Positions 52,946 to 61,883 of a stretch of DNA of 64,000 bases are shown piece after piece; within the stretch, counting starts at the first letter, position 1, and each line of letters starts with the position of its first letter. The position numbers and the translations under genes are program-made. The stretch lies in the NCBI GenBank assembly GCA_965228625.1, contig OZ245829.1, forward strand, positions 4,278,001 through 4,342,000, given 5' to 3'. Source of the DNA: UBA2767 sp965228625. GTDB taxonomy: Bacteria; Pseudomonadota; Alphaproteobacteria; Rhizobiales; Methyloligellaceae. The notes under the pieces were generated by a model. The model made no database searches, was not told where the DNA came from, and saw only the letters and a program-made list of their open reading frames with translations.

Positions 52946-54955
52946 ATGACGGAAGCACTGGCAACACAAAGCCCCCAACAGGAAGTATCTCACCGGGACA
53001 TGGCAAACGCGATCCGCGCGCTGTCGATGGACGCAGTACAGAAAGCCAATTCCGGTCATCCGGGCGCGCCCATGGGGCTTGCCGACGTCGCCACCGTCCT
53101 TTTCACGCGATTTCTGGAGTTCGATGCCTCCGCGCCCGACTGGCCCGATCGCGACCGGTTCGTCCTGTCCGCCGGACACGGCTCGATGCTGCTCTACTCC
53201 CTGCTCTATCTCACCGGAACGCCCGGCATGGACCTGGAGCAACTGAAGGACTTCCGGCAGCTTGGCTCGAAAACGGCCGGGCATCCCGAATACGGCCATG
53301 CGCCCGGCATCGAAACGACCACGGGACCGCTCGGCCAGGGCCTCGGCAATGCCGTCGGCATGGCGCTGGCGGAACGCATCCTGAATAATCGTCTCGGAGA
53401 CGATGTCGTCGACCACTACACCTACGTCATCGCCGGCGACGGCTGCCTGATGGAAGGCATCAGCCAGGAGGCGATATCGCTTGCCGGGCATCTGCGGCTT
53501 TCCAAACTGATCGTGCTGTTCGACGACAACAAGATCTGCATCGACGGCCCGACGGAGATGGCCGAATCGGACGACCAGTTGAAGCGCTTCGAGGCTTCGG
53601 GATGGGAGACGACACGGGTCGACGGACATGATCCGGACGCCGTCGCCGCGGCGATCGAGGCGGCGCGGAAATCGGATCGCCCGTCGCTGATTGCCTGCGA
53701 GACGACCATCGGCTACGGCGCGCCGACCAAGCAGGGTACGGCCTCGACCCATGGCGCGCCCCTCGGTGACGAGGAAATCGCCGGTGCGCGTGGCGAGCTT
53801 GAGTGGCCCCATGAGCCGTTCCATGTGCCGGACGAGATCCTCGATGCGTGGCGGGCCGTGGGCGCACGCGGATCCGCCCAGCGCGAAGCGTGGACCAAGC
53901 GGTGCGACGCCGCCGGCGTGCCGGACGCGCGGCTCGGAAACACGATAGACGCGGAGGTTGCTGAGGCGATCACACGGACCGTCAGAGACGTGAAATCGGA
54001 CTTCTCGTCAGAGGCCCCCAAAATCGCAACGCGGGTATCGTCACAGAAAGTGCTCGAGAAGCTGGTGCCGGTCGTACCCGGGATGATCGGCGGCTCCGCC
54101 GACCTCACAGGTTCGGTTGGCACATTGACGAGCCACCATAACGATATCGCGCCAAACGACTTTTCCGGCTCCTATGTCCGCTACGGCGTGCGCGAGCACG
54201 GCATGGCCGCCGCCATGAACGGCATGGCGCTGCATGGCGGCATCGTGCCGTATGGCGGCACGTTCCTGGTCTTCACGGACTATTGCCGGCCATCCATCCG
54301 CCTCTCGGCGCTGATGGAGCAGCGCGTGATCTACGTCATGACGCACGATTCCATCGGCCTCGGCGAGGACGGACCGACGCATCAGCCGGTCGAGCATCTG
54401 GCAAGCCTTCGCGCCATGCCGAACCTCGATGTCTACCGGCCCGCGGATGCGGTCGAGTGCGCCGAGTGCTGGGAACTTGCGCTCGGCACGCCGGCGACGC
54501 CGTCAATCCTGACCTTGAGCCGGCAGGGCCTGCCGACGCTTCGGACCGAGAACACCGACGAAAACCTCTGTGCCCGCGGCGCCTATGTCCTGCGTGACAC
54601 CGACGGCGATCGCGACGTGACGTTGCTGGCCACCGGTTCGGAGATGGAGGTCGCGGTCGACGCCGCCGAGACGCTCGCCAAGGACGGCATCAGGGCGGCG
54701 GTGGTGTCCATGCCGTGCTGGGAACTGTTCGCAATGCAGGACGCCGCCTATCAGGCGGAGGTGCTGGGTTCCGCGCCGCGTGTCGCCGTGGAAGCGGCCA
54801 GCCGTCTCGGATGGGACCGCTGGTTGGGCGAAGAGGGGCGCTTCGTCGGCATGTCGAGCTTCGGCGCGTCGGCGCCCGGCGGCCATCTCTACGAGCATTT
54901 CGGCATCACCTCAGATGCGGTTGCCGACGCCGCGAAGGAACTTTGTGCGAAGTAG
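52946..54955 (+). CDS. tkt: Transketolase
   Basis: This encodes 669 aa with GGGAG upstream. It is a thiamine diphosphate enzyme with KANSGHPGAPMGLA, thiamine motif GDGCLMEGISQEA ... FDDNKICIDG, and HDSIGLGEDGPTHQPVEHL in the pyrimidine domain. Pentose phosphate pathway, linked with rpe at 61.2 kb. The next gene is pgk after 32 bp. Confidence 0.96.
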   Translation: MTEALATQSPQQEVSHRDMANAIRALSMDAVQKANSGHPGAPMGLADVATVLFTRFLEFDASAPDWPDRDRFVLSAGHGSMLLYSLLYLTGTPGMDLEQLKDFRQLGSKTAGHPEYGHAPGIETTTGPLGQGLGNAVGMALAERILNNRLGDDVVDHYTYVIAGDGCLMEGISQEAISLAGHLRLSKLIVLFDDNKICIDGPTEMAESDDQLKRFEASGWETTRVDGHDPDAVAAAIEAARKSDRPSLIACETTIGYGAPTKQGTASTHGAPLGDEEIAGARGELEWPHEPFHVPDEILDAWRAVGARGSAQREAWTKRCDAAGVPDARLGNTIDAEVAEAITRTVRDVKSDFSSEAPKIATRVSSQKVLEKLVPVVPGMIGGSADLTGSVGTLTSHHNDIAPNDFSGSYVRYGVREHGMAAAMNGMALHGGIVPYGGTFLVFTDYCRPSIRLSALMEQRVIYVMTHDSIGLGEDGPTHQPVEHLASLRAMPNLDVYRPADAVECAECWELALGTPATPSILTLSRQGLPTLRTENTDENLCARGAYVLRDTDGDRDVTLLATGSEMEVAVDAAETLAKDGIRAAVVSMPCWELFAMQDAAYQAEVLGSAPRVAVEAASRLGWDRWLGEEGRFVGMSSFGASAPGGHLYEHFGITSDAVADAAKELCAK

Positions 54956-54987
54956 GCGCGAGGCAGGCAAACGGATGTGAGCCGGGA

Positions 54988-56187
54988 ATGAGTGCGTTTC
55001 GCTCCATTGAAGATGCCGACGTTGCGGGCAAGCGCGTGCTTGTCCGCGCCGATATGAACGTGCCGATGCAGGATGGCGCGGTGAGCGATGCGACCCGTCT
55101 CGAGCGCGTTCTGCCGACCATCCGCTCGCTCGCATCGCGCGGCGCCAAGGTGATCCTGCTGTCTCACTTCGGCCGCCCGAAGGGCAAACGCGTTCCCGAC
55201 ATGTCGCTGAAGCCCGTGGCCGAAACACTCGACGGATTGCTGCCGGAGACGACCGTGCACTTTGCCGGCGACTGCATCGGCGCCGAGGCGGAACAGGCAA
55301 TCGGAGCGCTTGGCGACGGCGAGGTCCTGGTGCTCGAAAACACCCGGTTCCACCCCGGAGAAGAGAGCGACGACCCGGCGTTCACCGCGGAACTGGCGCA
55401 CCTCGGCGAGATGTTCGTCAACGATGCCTTCTCCGTTTCCCACCGGGCCAATGCCTCGACCGTGGGCATCGCCTGCGCGTTGCCCGCTTTTGCCGGACTG
55501 CAGATGGCCGCGGAGGTCGACGCGCTGACGCGCGTGCTGGAGCAGCCCGAGCGGCCCGTGGGCGCGGTCGTCGGCGGTGCCAAGGTCTCCACCAAGATCC
55601 CGGTTCTCACCAACCTGGTGAAGAAGCTCGACTGCGTGATCATCGGCGGTGGCATGGCCAATACGTTTCTCTACGCGCGCGGTGTGGATGTCGGAAAATC
55701 GCTCTGCGAGCCTGACCTTGCGGATACGGCCCGTGAGATCATGGACGCCGCCGAAAAGTCGGCATGCGAGGTCATGCTGCCGTCCGATGTGGTGGTGGCG
55801 AAGGAATTCGCGGCCGGCGCGGCGAGCCAGGTGTGTGCGCTGGACGATGTGCCCGCGGACGGCATGATTCTCGATGTCGGCCCCGAGACCTGCGCGGCCC
55901 TTCAATCGCGCCTGACCGACCTCAAAACGCTTCTGTGGAACGGCCCGCTCGGGGCCTTCGAGATCGATCCCTTCGGTGCGGGCACGTTCGAACTCGCCCG
56001 CGCGGCGGCGCAGCTCACGAAGGAGGGCAGGCTGACGACGGTGGCCGGCGGAGGCGATACCGTTGCCGCGCTCAACGAGGCCGGGGTGACGGGTGATTTC
56101 ACCTATGTCTCGACCGCCGGGGGCGCCTTCCTGGAGTGGCTCGAAGGCAAGGAGCTCCCGGGCGTCGCGGCGCTGCGGACCGGTTAG
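54988..56187 (+). CDS. pgk: Phosphoglycerate kinase
   Basis: This encodes 399 aa. N-terminal RVLVRADMNVPMQDG, LLSHFGRPKG, GGAKVSTKIPVL and C-terminal TVAGGGDTVAAL are full-length Pgk signatures. Many alphaproteobacteria have gap between tkt and pgk; it is absent here. Confidence 0.96.
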   Translation: MSAFRSIEDADVAGKRVLVRADMNVPMQDGAVSDATRLERVLPTIRSLASRGAKVILLSHFGRPKGKRVPDMSLKPVAETLDGLLPETTVHFAGDCIGAEAEQAIGALGDGEVLVLENTRFHPGEESDDPAFTAELAHLGEMFVNDAFSVSHRANASTVGIACALPAFAGLQMAAEVDALTRVLEQPERPVGAVVGGAKVSTKIPVLTNLVKKLDCVIIGGGMANTFLYARGVDVGKSLCEPDLADTAREIMDAAEKSACEVMLPSDVVVAKEFAAGAASQVCALDDVPADGMILDVGPETCAALQSRLTDLKTLLWNGPLGAFEIDPFGAGTFELARAAAQLTKEGRLTTVAGGGDTVAALNEAGVTGDFTYVSTAGGAFLEWLEGKELPGVAALRTG

Positions 56188-56301
56188 GCTCGCGAAGCCT
56201 GGTGCCAATTCGCACGACATCCCAGGAAATGGACCTTTTGGCGACCGCCCCATGGCATGTAGGTTGGGTTGCGAAACAGGGAACGTGTTCAAGGGGGTGA
56301 A

Positions 56302-56610
56302 ATGCTTGAGCTCAGACCGAACTGCGAGTATTGCGACAGGGACCTGCCGCCGGACTCCCCGGAAGCCTACATCTGCAGCTATGAGTGCACGTTCTGCGCC
56401 GACTGTGTCGGCGATCACCTGCACAATGTGTGCCCCAATTGCGGAGGCGGGTTCATGCCGCGGCCGATCCGGCCGCAAACGGAATGGCGCAAGGGCGTCT
56501 TTCTCGGAACCCATCCGCCGTCGCAGACGCGCAAGCACCTGAAATACGACCGCGACAACATTGCGGCGTTCGTCGGGCGCGTTCGCGATATCCCGCCGGA
56601 GAAACGATAG
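56302..56610 (+). CDS. DUF1272 zinc-ribbon protein
   Basis: This encodes 102 aa from the ATG at 56302 (AAGGGGG upstream). Start LELRPNCEYCDRDLPPDS and the pairs YECTFCADC and NVCPNCGG give four CxxC-type half-sites for zinc, the DUF1272 pattern. Function unknown; it marks the end of the core region before the AT-rich patch. Confidence 0.85.
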   Translation: MLELRPNCEYCDRDLPPDSPEAYICSYECTFCADCVGDHLHNVCPNCGGGFMPRPIRPQTEWRKGVFLGTHPPSQTRKHLKYDRDNIAAFVGRVRDIPPEKR

Positions 56611-56734
56611 GCGCCGGTCGACACCCGTGCGTCGTTGTGAGTCCAGTTCGCCACTCGGTTTTATGCAGCATAACGGACCGCCGCCACCCGTATGGGTCGT
56701 TCTGAGAGACGCGGCAGGTGCTTAAATTGGCGGT

Positions 56735-56890
56735 ATGAGCCGCCTTCGAATCAACCGCCAGACGTGCATCGCCTCCTATGGCGGTCAGGGGGACGTGCTG
56801 AAAGGCCCCGCGTCACGAGGCTTCCCGGACCGGAGCATCAAGTATCTCGGGCCGGCCGACGGGATGCCGGGTATGGCGGACGTCCAATGA
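56735..56890 (+). pseudogene. GC-rich coding remnant, copy A
   Basis: An ATG-started 51-aa frame (MSRLRINRQTCIASYGGQGD ...) resembles copy B (58021-58153) residue by residue over about 35 positions: YGG-Q/E-G-D/E-V/M-L, PxR near the middle, and a G-M/T-P-G/R-M end. It sits 46 bp before an AT-rich gene. It may be a real tiny gene or the tail of a larger decayed one; I do not recognise the parent family. The flanking 56611-56734 shows nothing else. Confidence 0.4.
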
Positions 56891-56936
56891 TCAAGTGCGG
56901 TCATGATGCCATCATCGGAATACACTCGTAAGCGCG

Positions 56937-57365
56937 ATGAAGTACAAGGTCGCCGCAGTTTCACTAATTTTGATAGCACTCATCATGATTTATGGAAGTC
57001 TTCCTGAGAATATGTCCAAAAACAGGATCCTGGGTGAGATATTGGATCTTTCCATGTCGAAAGATGCTACGGAAGTTCCCAATTGGCCGTATCAATTGGT
57101 CGATTTAACGGACGCAACGAATGAAATTATTGCAAGAGATGGGTGGAACAAATTCATTGATAGCTTAAACGTTAGCAATTCCAAAATATTGTTCATAGTC
57201 GATCGTCAGAAATTACAAAATACAGTAATACAATTCGATATTACGTTGGTGCGAAACTATTTTATCTACATGATATCCAGCTCCGAGAAATTGAAGGTAA
57301 AAATAAGGTTGGGAGACGAACGATACGAACTGGTTGAGTCGTCTGCATACAAGATGACGTTCTGA
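56937..57365 (+). CDS. AT-rich hypothetical protein with N-terminal membrane anchor
   Basis: This encodes 142 aa: an N-terminal hydrophobic helix (VAAVSLILIALIMIYG, 4-19) as signal anchor or signal peptide, then a soluble mixed alpha/beta domain. GC is far below the rest of the window and there is no good ribosome binding site. No family recognised. It is followed after 40 bp by a membrane-protein gene. Confidence 0.55.
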   Translation: MKYKVAAVSLILIALIMIYGSLPENMSKNRILGEILDLSMSKDATEVPNWPYQLVDLTDATNEIIARDGWNKFIDSLNVSNSKILFIVDRQKLQNTVIQFDITLVRNYFIYMISSSEKLKVKIRLGDERYELVESSAYKMTF

Positions 57366-57405
57366 GTTTCCGCGATCTGACCCAACAAGAAGATACGTAA
57401 GAAAA

Positions 57406-57861
57406 TTGCCCGACAATCCCCCGACAAATAAATGGATGTCCAGTCTGGTGCTGAATTACGCCTTTCTGCGATGCTTTGTTATTTTTGGAGTTTTACCGGC
57501 AATTCTGCCGATTTTAACAGTAATCATGAATCCTGGAATTTTTCCGAATAATCTCATTATAATATATATGCTGTTAGTTTACGTCTTGTGGTATATTCCA
57601 TTTAGTCTTTGGATTATAAAAAGGCAAAGCAATCTGGTTGTATTGTCCGTATTTGGGCTTTCGATATGGCCGATCTATATTTTGTACTGCATTCTGGCAA
57701 ATTTTGGGGGACTGTATTACATTGCATCTATACTATATGTGTATTTTGGTGCTCATGAATATTTTACAGCTATTCAACTGAATATATTGGCCTTTTTCCT
57801 CAGTTTTTCCATCATCGTATATGCCGCGTTCATTGCTCCCAGCAGGAAAAAGAATGGCTGA
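57406..57861 (+). CDS. AT-rich hypothetical membrane protein
   Basis: This encodes 151 aa from TTG at 57406, or 141 aa from ATG at 57436; no clear ribosome binding site decides. Four strongly hydrophobic helices fill most of the chain (FVIFGVLPAILPILTVIM, IIIYMLLVYVLWYIPFSLWI, IYILYCILANFGG, ILAFFLSFSIIVYAAFIAP). Base composition is strongly AT-rich. No family recognised. Confidence 0.55.
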   Translation: MPDNPPTNKWMSSLVLNYAFLRCFVIFGVLPAILPILTVIMNPGIFPNNLIIIYMLLVYVLWYIPFSLWIIKRQSNLVVLSVFGLSIWPIYILYCILANFGGLYYIASILYVYFGAHEYFTAIQLNILAFFLSFSIIVYAAFIAPSRKKNG

Positions 57862-57901
57862 TGACGTAGAAAGCCAAAAGCAAATGGAATAGCCGGCAAA
57901 C

Positions 57902-57984
57902 AATGGGGACGGTTTACGCACATTCCCTTGCCTGGAGATCTCTCTCGGGCAAGCGCCAATCGGTTTTTGGTAGCCGTCCCCATT
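57902..57984. repeat. REP-like inverted repeat
   Basis: AATGGGGACGG (57902-57912) and CCGTCCCCATT (57974-57984) are perfect outer arms. An inner CTTGCC/GGGCAAG pair makes a second stem. The GGGGACGG word is akin to the GGGGACAG core of the 6531-6620 repeat, suggesting the same repeat class mobilised elsewhere in this genome. It lies just after the membrane-protein gene. Confidence 0.65.
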
Positions 57985-58020
57985 ATCTGACTGCGGTCGG
58001 CGACGTGGCGACGGGCTGTG

Positions 58021-58153
58021 AGCGGCCGACATCTTCGCCCCTTACGGCGGGGAGGGGGAAATGCTCATAAACCACGGGTCACAAGTCTCTCCCGAAGGCG
58101 CGACCAGGCATCCCGGCATGGTCGACGGAACGCCCAGGATGCGGAGGGCTTAG
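58021..58153 (+). pseudogene. GC-rich coding remnant, copy B
   Basis: The frame ADIFAPYGGEGEMLINHGSQ ... runs to TAG at 58151-58153 but is closed upstream by a TGA at 58018-58020 with no good start, so it is a remnant. It aligns with copy A (56735-56890) in DNA and protein and again directly precedes an AT-rich membrane-protein gene (start 58157). Confidence 0.45.
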
Positions 58154-58156
58154 ATA

Positions 58157-58666
58157 GTGATTTCGGGCTTCCTGGATCGAAACAAGGACAAGATCATACG
58201 CGTTGCGTTGTTGTCTGCAATTGTTGTCCTTGTTGATCTTCTGTCCAGGATGTGCCTGCATTTACTGCGAATGCCGGGGTTATCGGTATACGACTTTGTT
58301 CACAGAAGCACGCTCAACTACGTGATGATTTCATATATATTGTTGCTTTTGATACATAATCTATATTCAATATTTTCGAAAGGATCATACCTAAAATATT
58401 TCATATTCGGGCCATTTGGGCTCTTTGTTATTGTTACATATTTTTTCTTCTTTGAGATTTTGTCTCAAATCTCAAAAATATTGTTCCCTTTCGACTCTAA
58501 CGTAATTTTCACGCTTGGAGGTTTTGGAATATATGAAGACGGAACACTAACTCCTGAGGAAAGATACTATTTTATGCAGCACCGTATTAGAAAAGTACTA
58601 GATGTAATACTGATTTTAATCATCAAATATACGTTTTTTGATCGTCACACATTTCAGCGTTCATAG
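58157..58666 (+). CDS. AT-rich hypothetical membrane protein
   Basis: This encodes 169 aa from GTG at 58157, with GGAGGG about 10 bases upstream inside remnant B. Three to four hydrophobic helices (about 14-35, 53-70, 78-105, 145-160). Much more AT-rich than flanking DNA. It resembles the previous membrane gene in type but not obviously in sequence. Confidence 0.55.
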   Translation: MISGFLDRNKDKIIRVALLSAIVVLVDLLSRMCLHLLRMPGLSVYDFVHRSTLNYVMISYILLLLIHNLYSIFSKGSYLKYFIFGPFGLFVIVTYFFFFEILSQISKILFPFDSNVIFTLGGFGIYEDGTLTPEERYYFMQHRIRKVLDVILILIIKYTFFDRHTFQRS

Positions 58667-58932
58667 GAGAACAGCTTTGCACAGAGGGTTGTAGTGAAGC
58701 TCAAGGTTGAGGTGATGTGACGGGCGGTGGGGTGATTCATGAAGCCAGAAAAGTCTGAGAACAAAAACTGTTCTGGCCCGACCACTCCATCAAGGGCGTT
58801 ATGAAGGGCTTCGACATGACCGGGCTCGCAACCGACGCGAACCCTGCGCCCGTAGCCGATGATGCACGCCGGAAACGCCGCGATGGCGCCGGCAATTGCG
58901 ACACCTGACAATGTGATGAACATTGCGGTCAT
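58654..58932 (-). CDS. Possible small membrane protein, related to the one at 59148
   Basis: This encodes 92 aa. The start MTAMFITLSGVAIAGAIAAF and the preceding in-frame GERQP mirror GERPP-MTTVIIISAVV of the plus-strand gene at 59148, including the GAGCGGC-N4-CCGATGAC translation-start region. The C-terminal half is not protein-like and runs into the neighbouring gene, so it may be truncated or decayed. Confidence 0.35.
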   Translation of the reverse strand: MTAMFITLSGVAIAGAIAAFPACIIGYGRRVRVGCEPGHVEALHNALDGVVGPEQFLFSDFSGFMNHPTARHITSTLSFTTTLCAKLFSYER

Positions 58933-59147
58933 CGGTTGCCGCTCGCCATCTTGCAGCTTGCTTGCCTGGATGGCTGCGCTCATTCGCCCAAAGTTGCGAT
59001 GCGGGGCACATTCACGCGTTGGTTCGTTGCAAGGCCGGCTTGTCCGTTCAATCATTTGCGTGGCTTGTTGACGTTCTCGGGGAAACGGCCGCTTCAGGAA
59101 GCGTGGCGGTTCAATCAGGCGAGCTCCGGAAAGGTGAGCGGCCGCCG

Positions 59148-59312
59148 ATGACGACGGTAATCATCATCTCCGCTGTAGTCTGTGGAATTCTGGTCCTCGG
59201 CGCATCATGCATGGCCTGGTGCTACGGACACGATTTTGGATACACGAAGGGCTTCCAGGACGGGTTCGAGGAAGCGCGCCAACGCTACAAGCCACCGCGA
59301 CAGTCGAATTGA
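59148..59312 (+). CDS. Small single-helix membrane protein
   Basis: This encodes 54 aa with AAAGGTGA 9 bases before the ATG. One N-terminal membrane helix (VIIISAVVCGILVLGASCMA) and a soluble tail (GYTKGFQDGFEEARQRYK). No known family. The region 59313-59447 after it contains nothing identifiable. Confidence 0.5.
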   Translation: MTTVIIISAVVCGILVLGASCMAWCYGHDFGYTKGFQDGFEEARQRYKPPRQSN

Positions 59313-59447
59313 CCGCTGCCTGTTCCAGTCGAGACAGCGTCAGCGAGCCATCGGTATTGCACTCAGGCAGTGATGATTTCGATGCGTGATGGTCCGTCCG
59401 CGACATCCCGCTGGAGAGACACCAGGCGTCGGCATCGGCCTCAATCC

Positions 59448-60392
59448 CTAGACCGGCGTGAGTAGCGGCTTGCCGGCGAAGTGCGCCTCCAGATTGTCGA
59501 CCACGAGCTGCGCCATCGCGCCGCGTGTCTCCCGCGTCGCGCTGCCCACATGCGGCTGCAGCACCACATTGTCGAGCGTGAAAAAGTCCTCATTGATAGC
59601 CGGCTCGTTGTCGAACACATCGAGGGCCGCACCGGCGATGCGGTTCTCCTGAAGCGCTTTCAACAGCTCGGGCTCGTCGACCACTGACCCACGGGAAATG
59701 TTGACGAGATGACCATCCGGTCCAAGGGCGTCGAGCACGGCACGGTCGACCAGCCCGCGTGTTGCGTTGCCCCCTGGACATGCCAGAACCAGAACGTCGC
59801 TTGCCGTTGCCAGCGCGACGGGCGTTTCGTGAAAGGCGTAGGGAACATCGGATTGCCGACTTCGGCCGTGATAGGCAATCGACATTTCGAACGCCTCGGC
59901 CCGCCGGGCGATGGCCTTGCCGATCCGGCCAAGACCGACAATGCCCATCGTCTTGCCCGTGAGTGATGTGGTCGGCGCCATGAAGCCTTCATCGCGCCAT
60001 CGCCCCTCGCGGACATACCGTTCCCCTCGCGAATAGCCGCGCAGCGTATCGAAGGTCAGGGCCATTGCCAGGTCGGCAACATCGCTGGTCAGCACATCCG
60101 GCGTGTTGGTTACGGGGACCCCGCGCGCACGGCAGGCCTCGACGTCGATGGTGTCGTAGCCGACGCTGCCCAGGGCGACGATTTCCAGGTTCGGCATGGC
60201 GCCCATCATCTCTTCCGTGAAGGGTGAAATCCCCATACTGACGACGCCGCGTATCCTGTCCCCGACCTCGCCGAGAAAGGCGTCCCGGTCTTCGGCCCTG
60301 TCATAGCGATGGAGCGTGTAGGCCGCCTCCAGCATCTTCATCTGGTCCGGGCGGACGGGAATGATCACAAGAACGTCTGGCTTCGCTGCCAT
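59448..60392 (-). CDS. D-2-hydroxyacid dehydrogenase (glyoxylate/hydroxypyruvate reductase type)
   Basis: This encodes 314 aa from the ATG at 60392, preceded by GGAAA; an in-frame ATG at 60410 lacks a signal. NAD-binding GIVGLGRIGKAIARRAEAF, catalytic Arg in VNISRGSVVDE, Glu in FDNEP and His in LQPHVGSAT. It probably reduces glyoxylate or hydroxypyruvate; fits beside gph (phosphoglycolate phosphatase). Confidence 0.9.
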   Translation of the reverse strand: MAAKPDVLVIIPVRPDQMKMLEAAYTLHRYDRAEDRDAFLGEVGDRIRGVVSMGISPFTEEMMGAMPNLEIVALGSVGYDTIDVEACRARGVPVTNTPDVLTSDVADLAMALTFDTLRGYSRGERYVREGRWRDEGFMAPTTSLTGKTMGIVGLGRIGKAIARRAEAFEMSIAYHGRSRQSDVPYAFHETPVALATASDVLVLACPGGNATRGLVDRAVLDALGPDGHLVNISRGSVVDEPELLKALQENRIAGAALDVFDNEPAINEDFFTLDNVVLQPHVGSATRETRGAMAQLVVDNLEAHFAGKPLLTPV

Positions 60393-60485
60393 GGCATTTT
60401 CCGTTTCCATTGAAGTGCAGCCGGGTGCGGACGCAACCGCGACAAGAACGCCGCGAGTATAAGCGGCACTGGTGACGGGGAAACT

Positions 60486-61100
60486 CTATTCCGCGGAAAA
60501 ACTGATTGAAACAGTTATGGCCTTCGGCCGCCTGTCGTCGCCGTTGGTCGGCGCGATGTCCATCGGACAGGCCGACACGACGGCCACCAGATCCTGTTCC
60601 GCCCGAAGCGAGATCGCGTCTCCTTTGCGGGCGACCGGAGGATGGATCTCGAGACGGCCATGCCCGTCAATTCCGACATTTTCAAACAGGTTGACCGGGC
60701 TCGGCAGCTCCGGTGCCGACAGGTCGAGCGCGGCGAGGGCTTCGCACAGATTGTCCGCACAGTTGCGATGCGGCCCTTTGTGGCCAAGGAGGGCATAGCG
60801 TTCCGGGTCGCAGGCGGACAGCAGCAAATCGTGCACGCCGGGCGAGGTATCCTCGATGACCGTCAGGAGCGGTCGACGCCGGTTCGAGTAGAGCGCATCG
60901 CCGACGGCCGGCCGCAGCCTTTCAAGACACGACCGCGTATGCTCGCAGGAGAGGAACTCATCGAGATCGGGTGGCCGAAACGCCCACATGTCGGCCACCT
61001 GCGGACCCTCGCTCAACGTCACGGTGAGCGTTGCCCGGGTGCGCATTTCGAAGGCCCGGCCATGGCCCGGCGGTATCAGGTGTTTTTCCACGCGACTCAT
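60486..61100 (-). CDS. DUF1989 (urea-carboxylase-associated) family protein
   Basis: This encodes 204 aa. GPHRNCADNL, PVNLFENVGIDGHGRLEIHP and AEQDLVAVVSACPMDIAPTN are the conserved DUF1989 segments, with Cys and Asn residues thought to bind metal. Relatives accompany urea carboxylase, but no such genes are here. Function unknown. Confidence 0.85.
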   Translation of the reverse strand: MSRVEKHLIPPGHGRAFEMRTRATLTVTLSEGPQVADMWAFRPPDLDEFLSCEHTRSCLERLRPAVGDALYSNRRRPLLTVIEDTSPGVHDLLLSACDPERYALLGHKGPHRNCADNLCEALAALDLSAPELPSPVNLFENVGIDGHGRLEIHPPVARKGDAISLRAEQDLVAVVSACPMDIAPTNGDDRRPKAITVSISFSAE

Positions 61101-61198
61101 CGTAATCGACCGATTTCAGGCGTTTTTTTCCATTCGCGCTTGTGCCATGCGGGCTGGCACAGTAGGACACGGAAGATGCGACTGCGGAGGGCGCACCC

Positions 61199-61864
61199 AT
61201 GACCGAGAACATCCTGATCGCACCATCGATCCTTTCCGCCGATTTTGCAAAGCTTGGAGAGGAGGTCCGCGCCATTGACGCGGGTGGATGCGACTGGGTG
61301 CATGTCGACGTCATGGATGGACATTTCGTGCCCAATCTGACGTTCGGACCCTGCGTCGTCGAAGCCATCCGCCCGCATACGAAAAAGGTGCTCGACGTGC
61401 ATCTGATGATCAATCCGGCGGCGCCGTATCTCGAAGCGTTCGCGAAGGCCGGCTCCGACATCATCACCGTGCACGCGGAAGCCGACGAGCATCTCGACCG
61501 GTCGTTGCAGGTGATCCGGGGGCTCGGCAAGAAGGCCGGCGTATCGCTCAATCCCGCGACCAGCGAGAGCAGCATCGAGTATGTGCTGGACAAGCTCGAT
61601 CTGATCCTGGTGATGACGGTCAATCCCGGCTTCGGCGGACAGAAATTCATCGAGGCGCAGTGTGACAAGATCGCGCGCTTGCGGGAGATGATCGGCGACC
61701 GCCCGATCGACCTGGAGGTGGACGGCGGCGTCAATCCCGAAACCGCGCCGATGGTTTCCCATGCGGGCGCCAATGTCCTGGTGGCCGGTTCCGCCGTTTT
61801 CAATGACGGAAAGTATGCCGACAACATTGCCGCGATCCGCACCAGCGCGACGTCGGTTCAATAG
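61199..61864 (+). CDS. rpe: Ribulose-phosphate 3-epimerase
   Basis: This encodes 221 aa. TIM barrel with IAPSILSADFAKLGEE, VHVDVMDGHFVPNLTFGP, MTVNPGFGGQKF and DGGVNPETA, all Rpe signatures. Pentose phosphate pathway; gph follows after 19 bp. Confidence 0.95.
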   Translation: MTENILIAPSILSADFAKLGEEVRAIDAGGCDWVHVDVMDGHFVPNLTFGPCVVEAIRPHTKKVLDVHLMINPAAPYLEAFAKAGSDIITVHAEADEHLDRSLQVIRGLGKKAGVSLNPATSESSIEYVLDKLDLILVMTVNPGFGGQKFIEAQCDKIARLREMIGDRPIDLEVDGGVNPETAPMVSHAGANVLVAGSAVFNDGKYADNIAAIRTSATSVQ

Positions 61865-61883
61865 CGAAGGGCCGGCTCACTGA

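Noticed and set aside
52760..53824. Extension of bioD into a 557-codon protein
   Set aside because: The extra N-terminal part is a shadow of tkt; BioD is complete from 52759.
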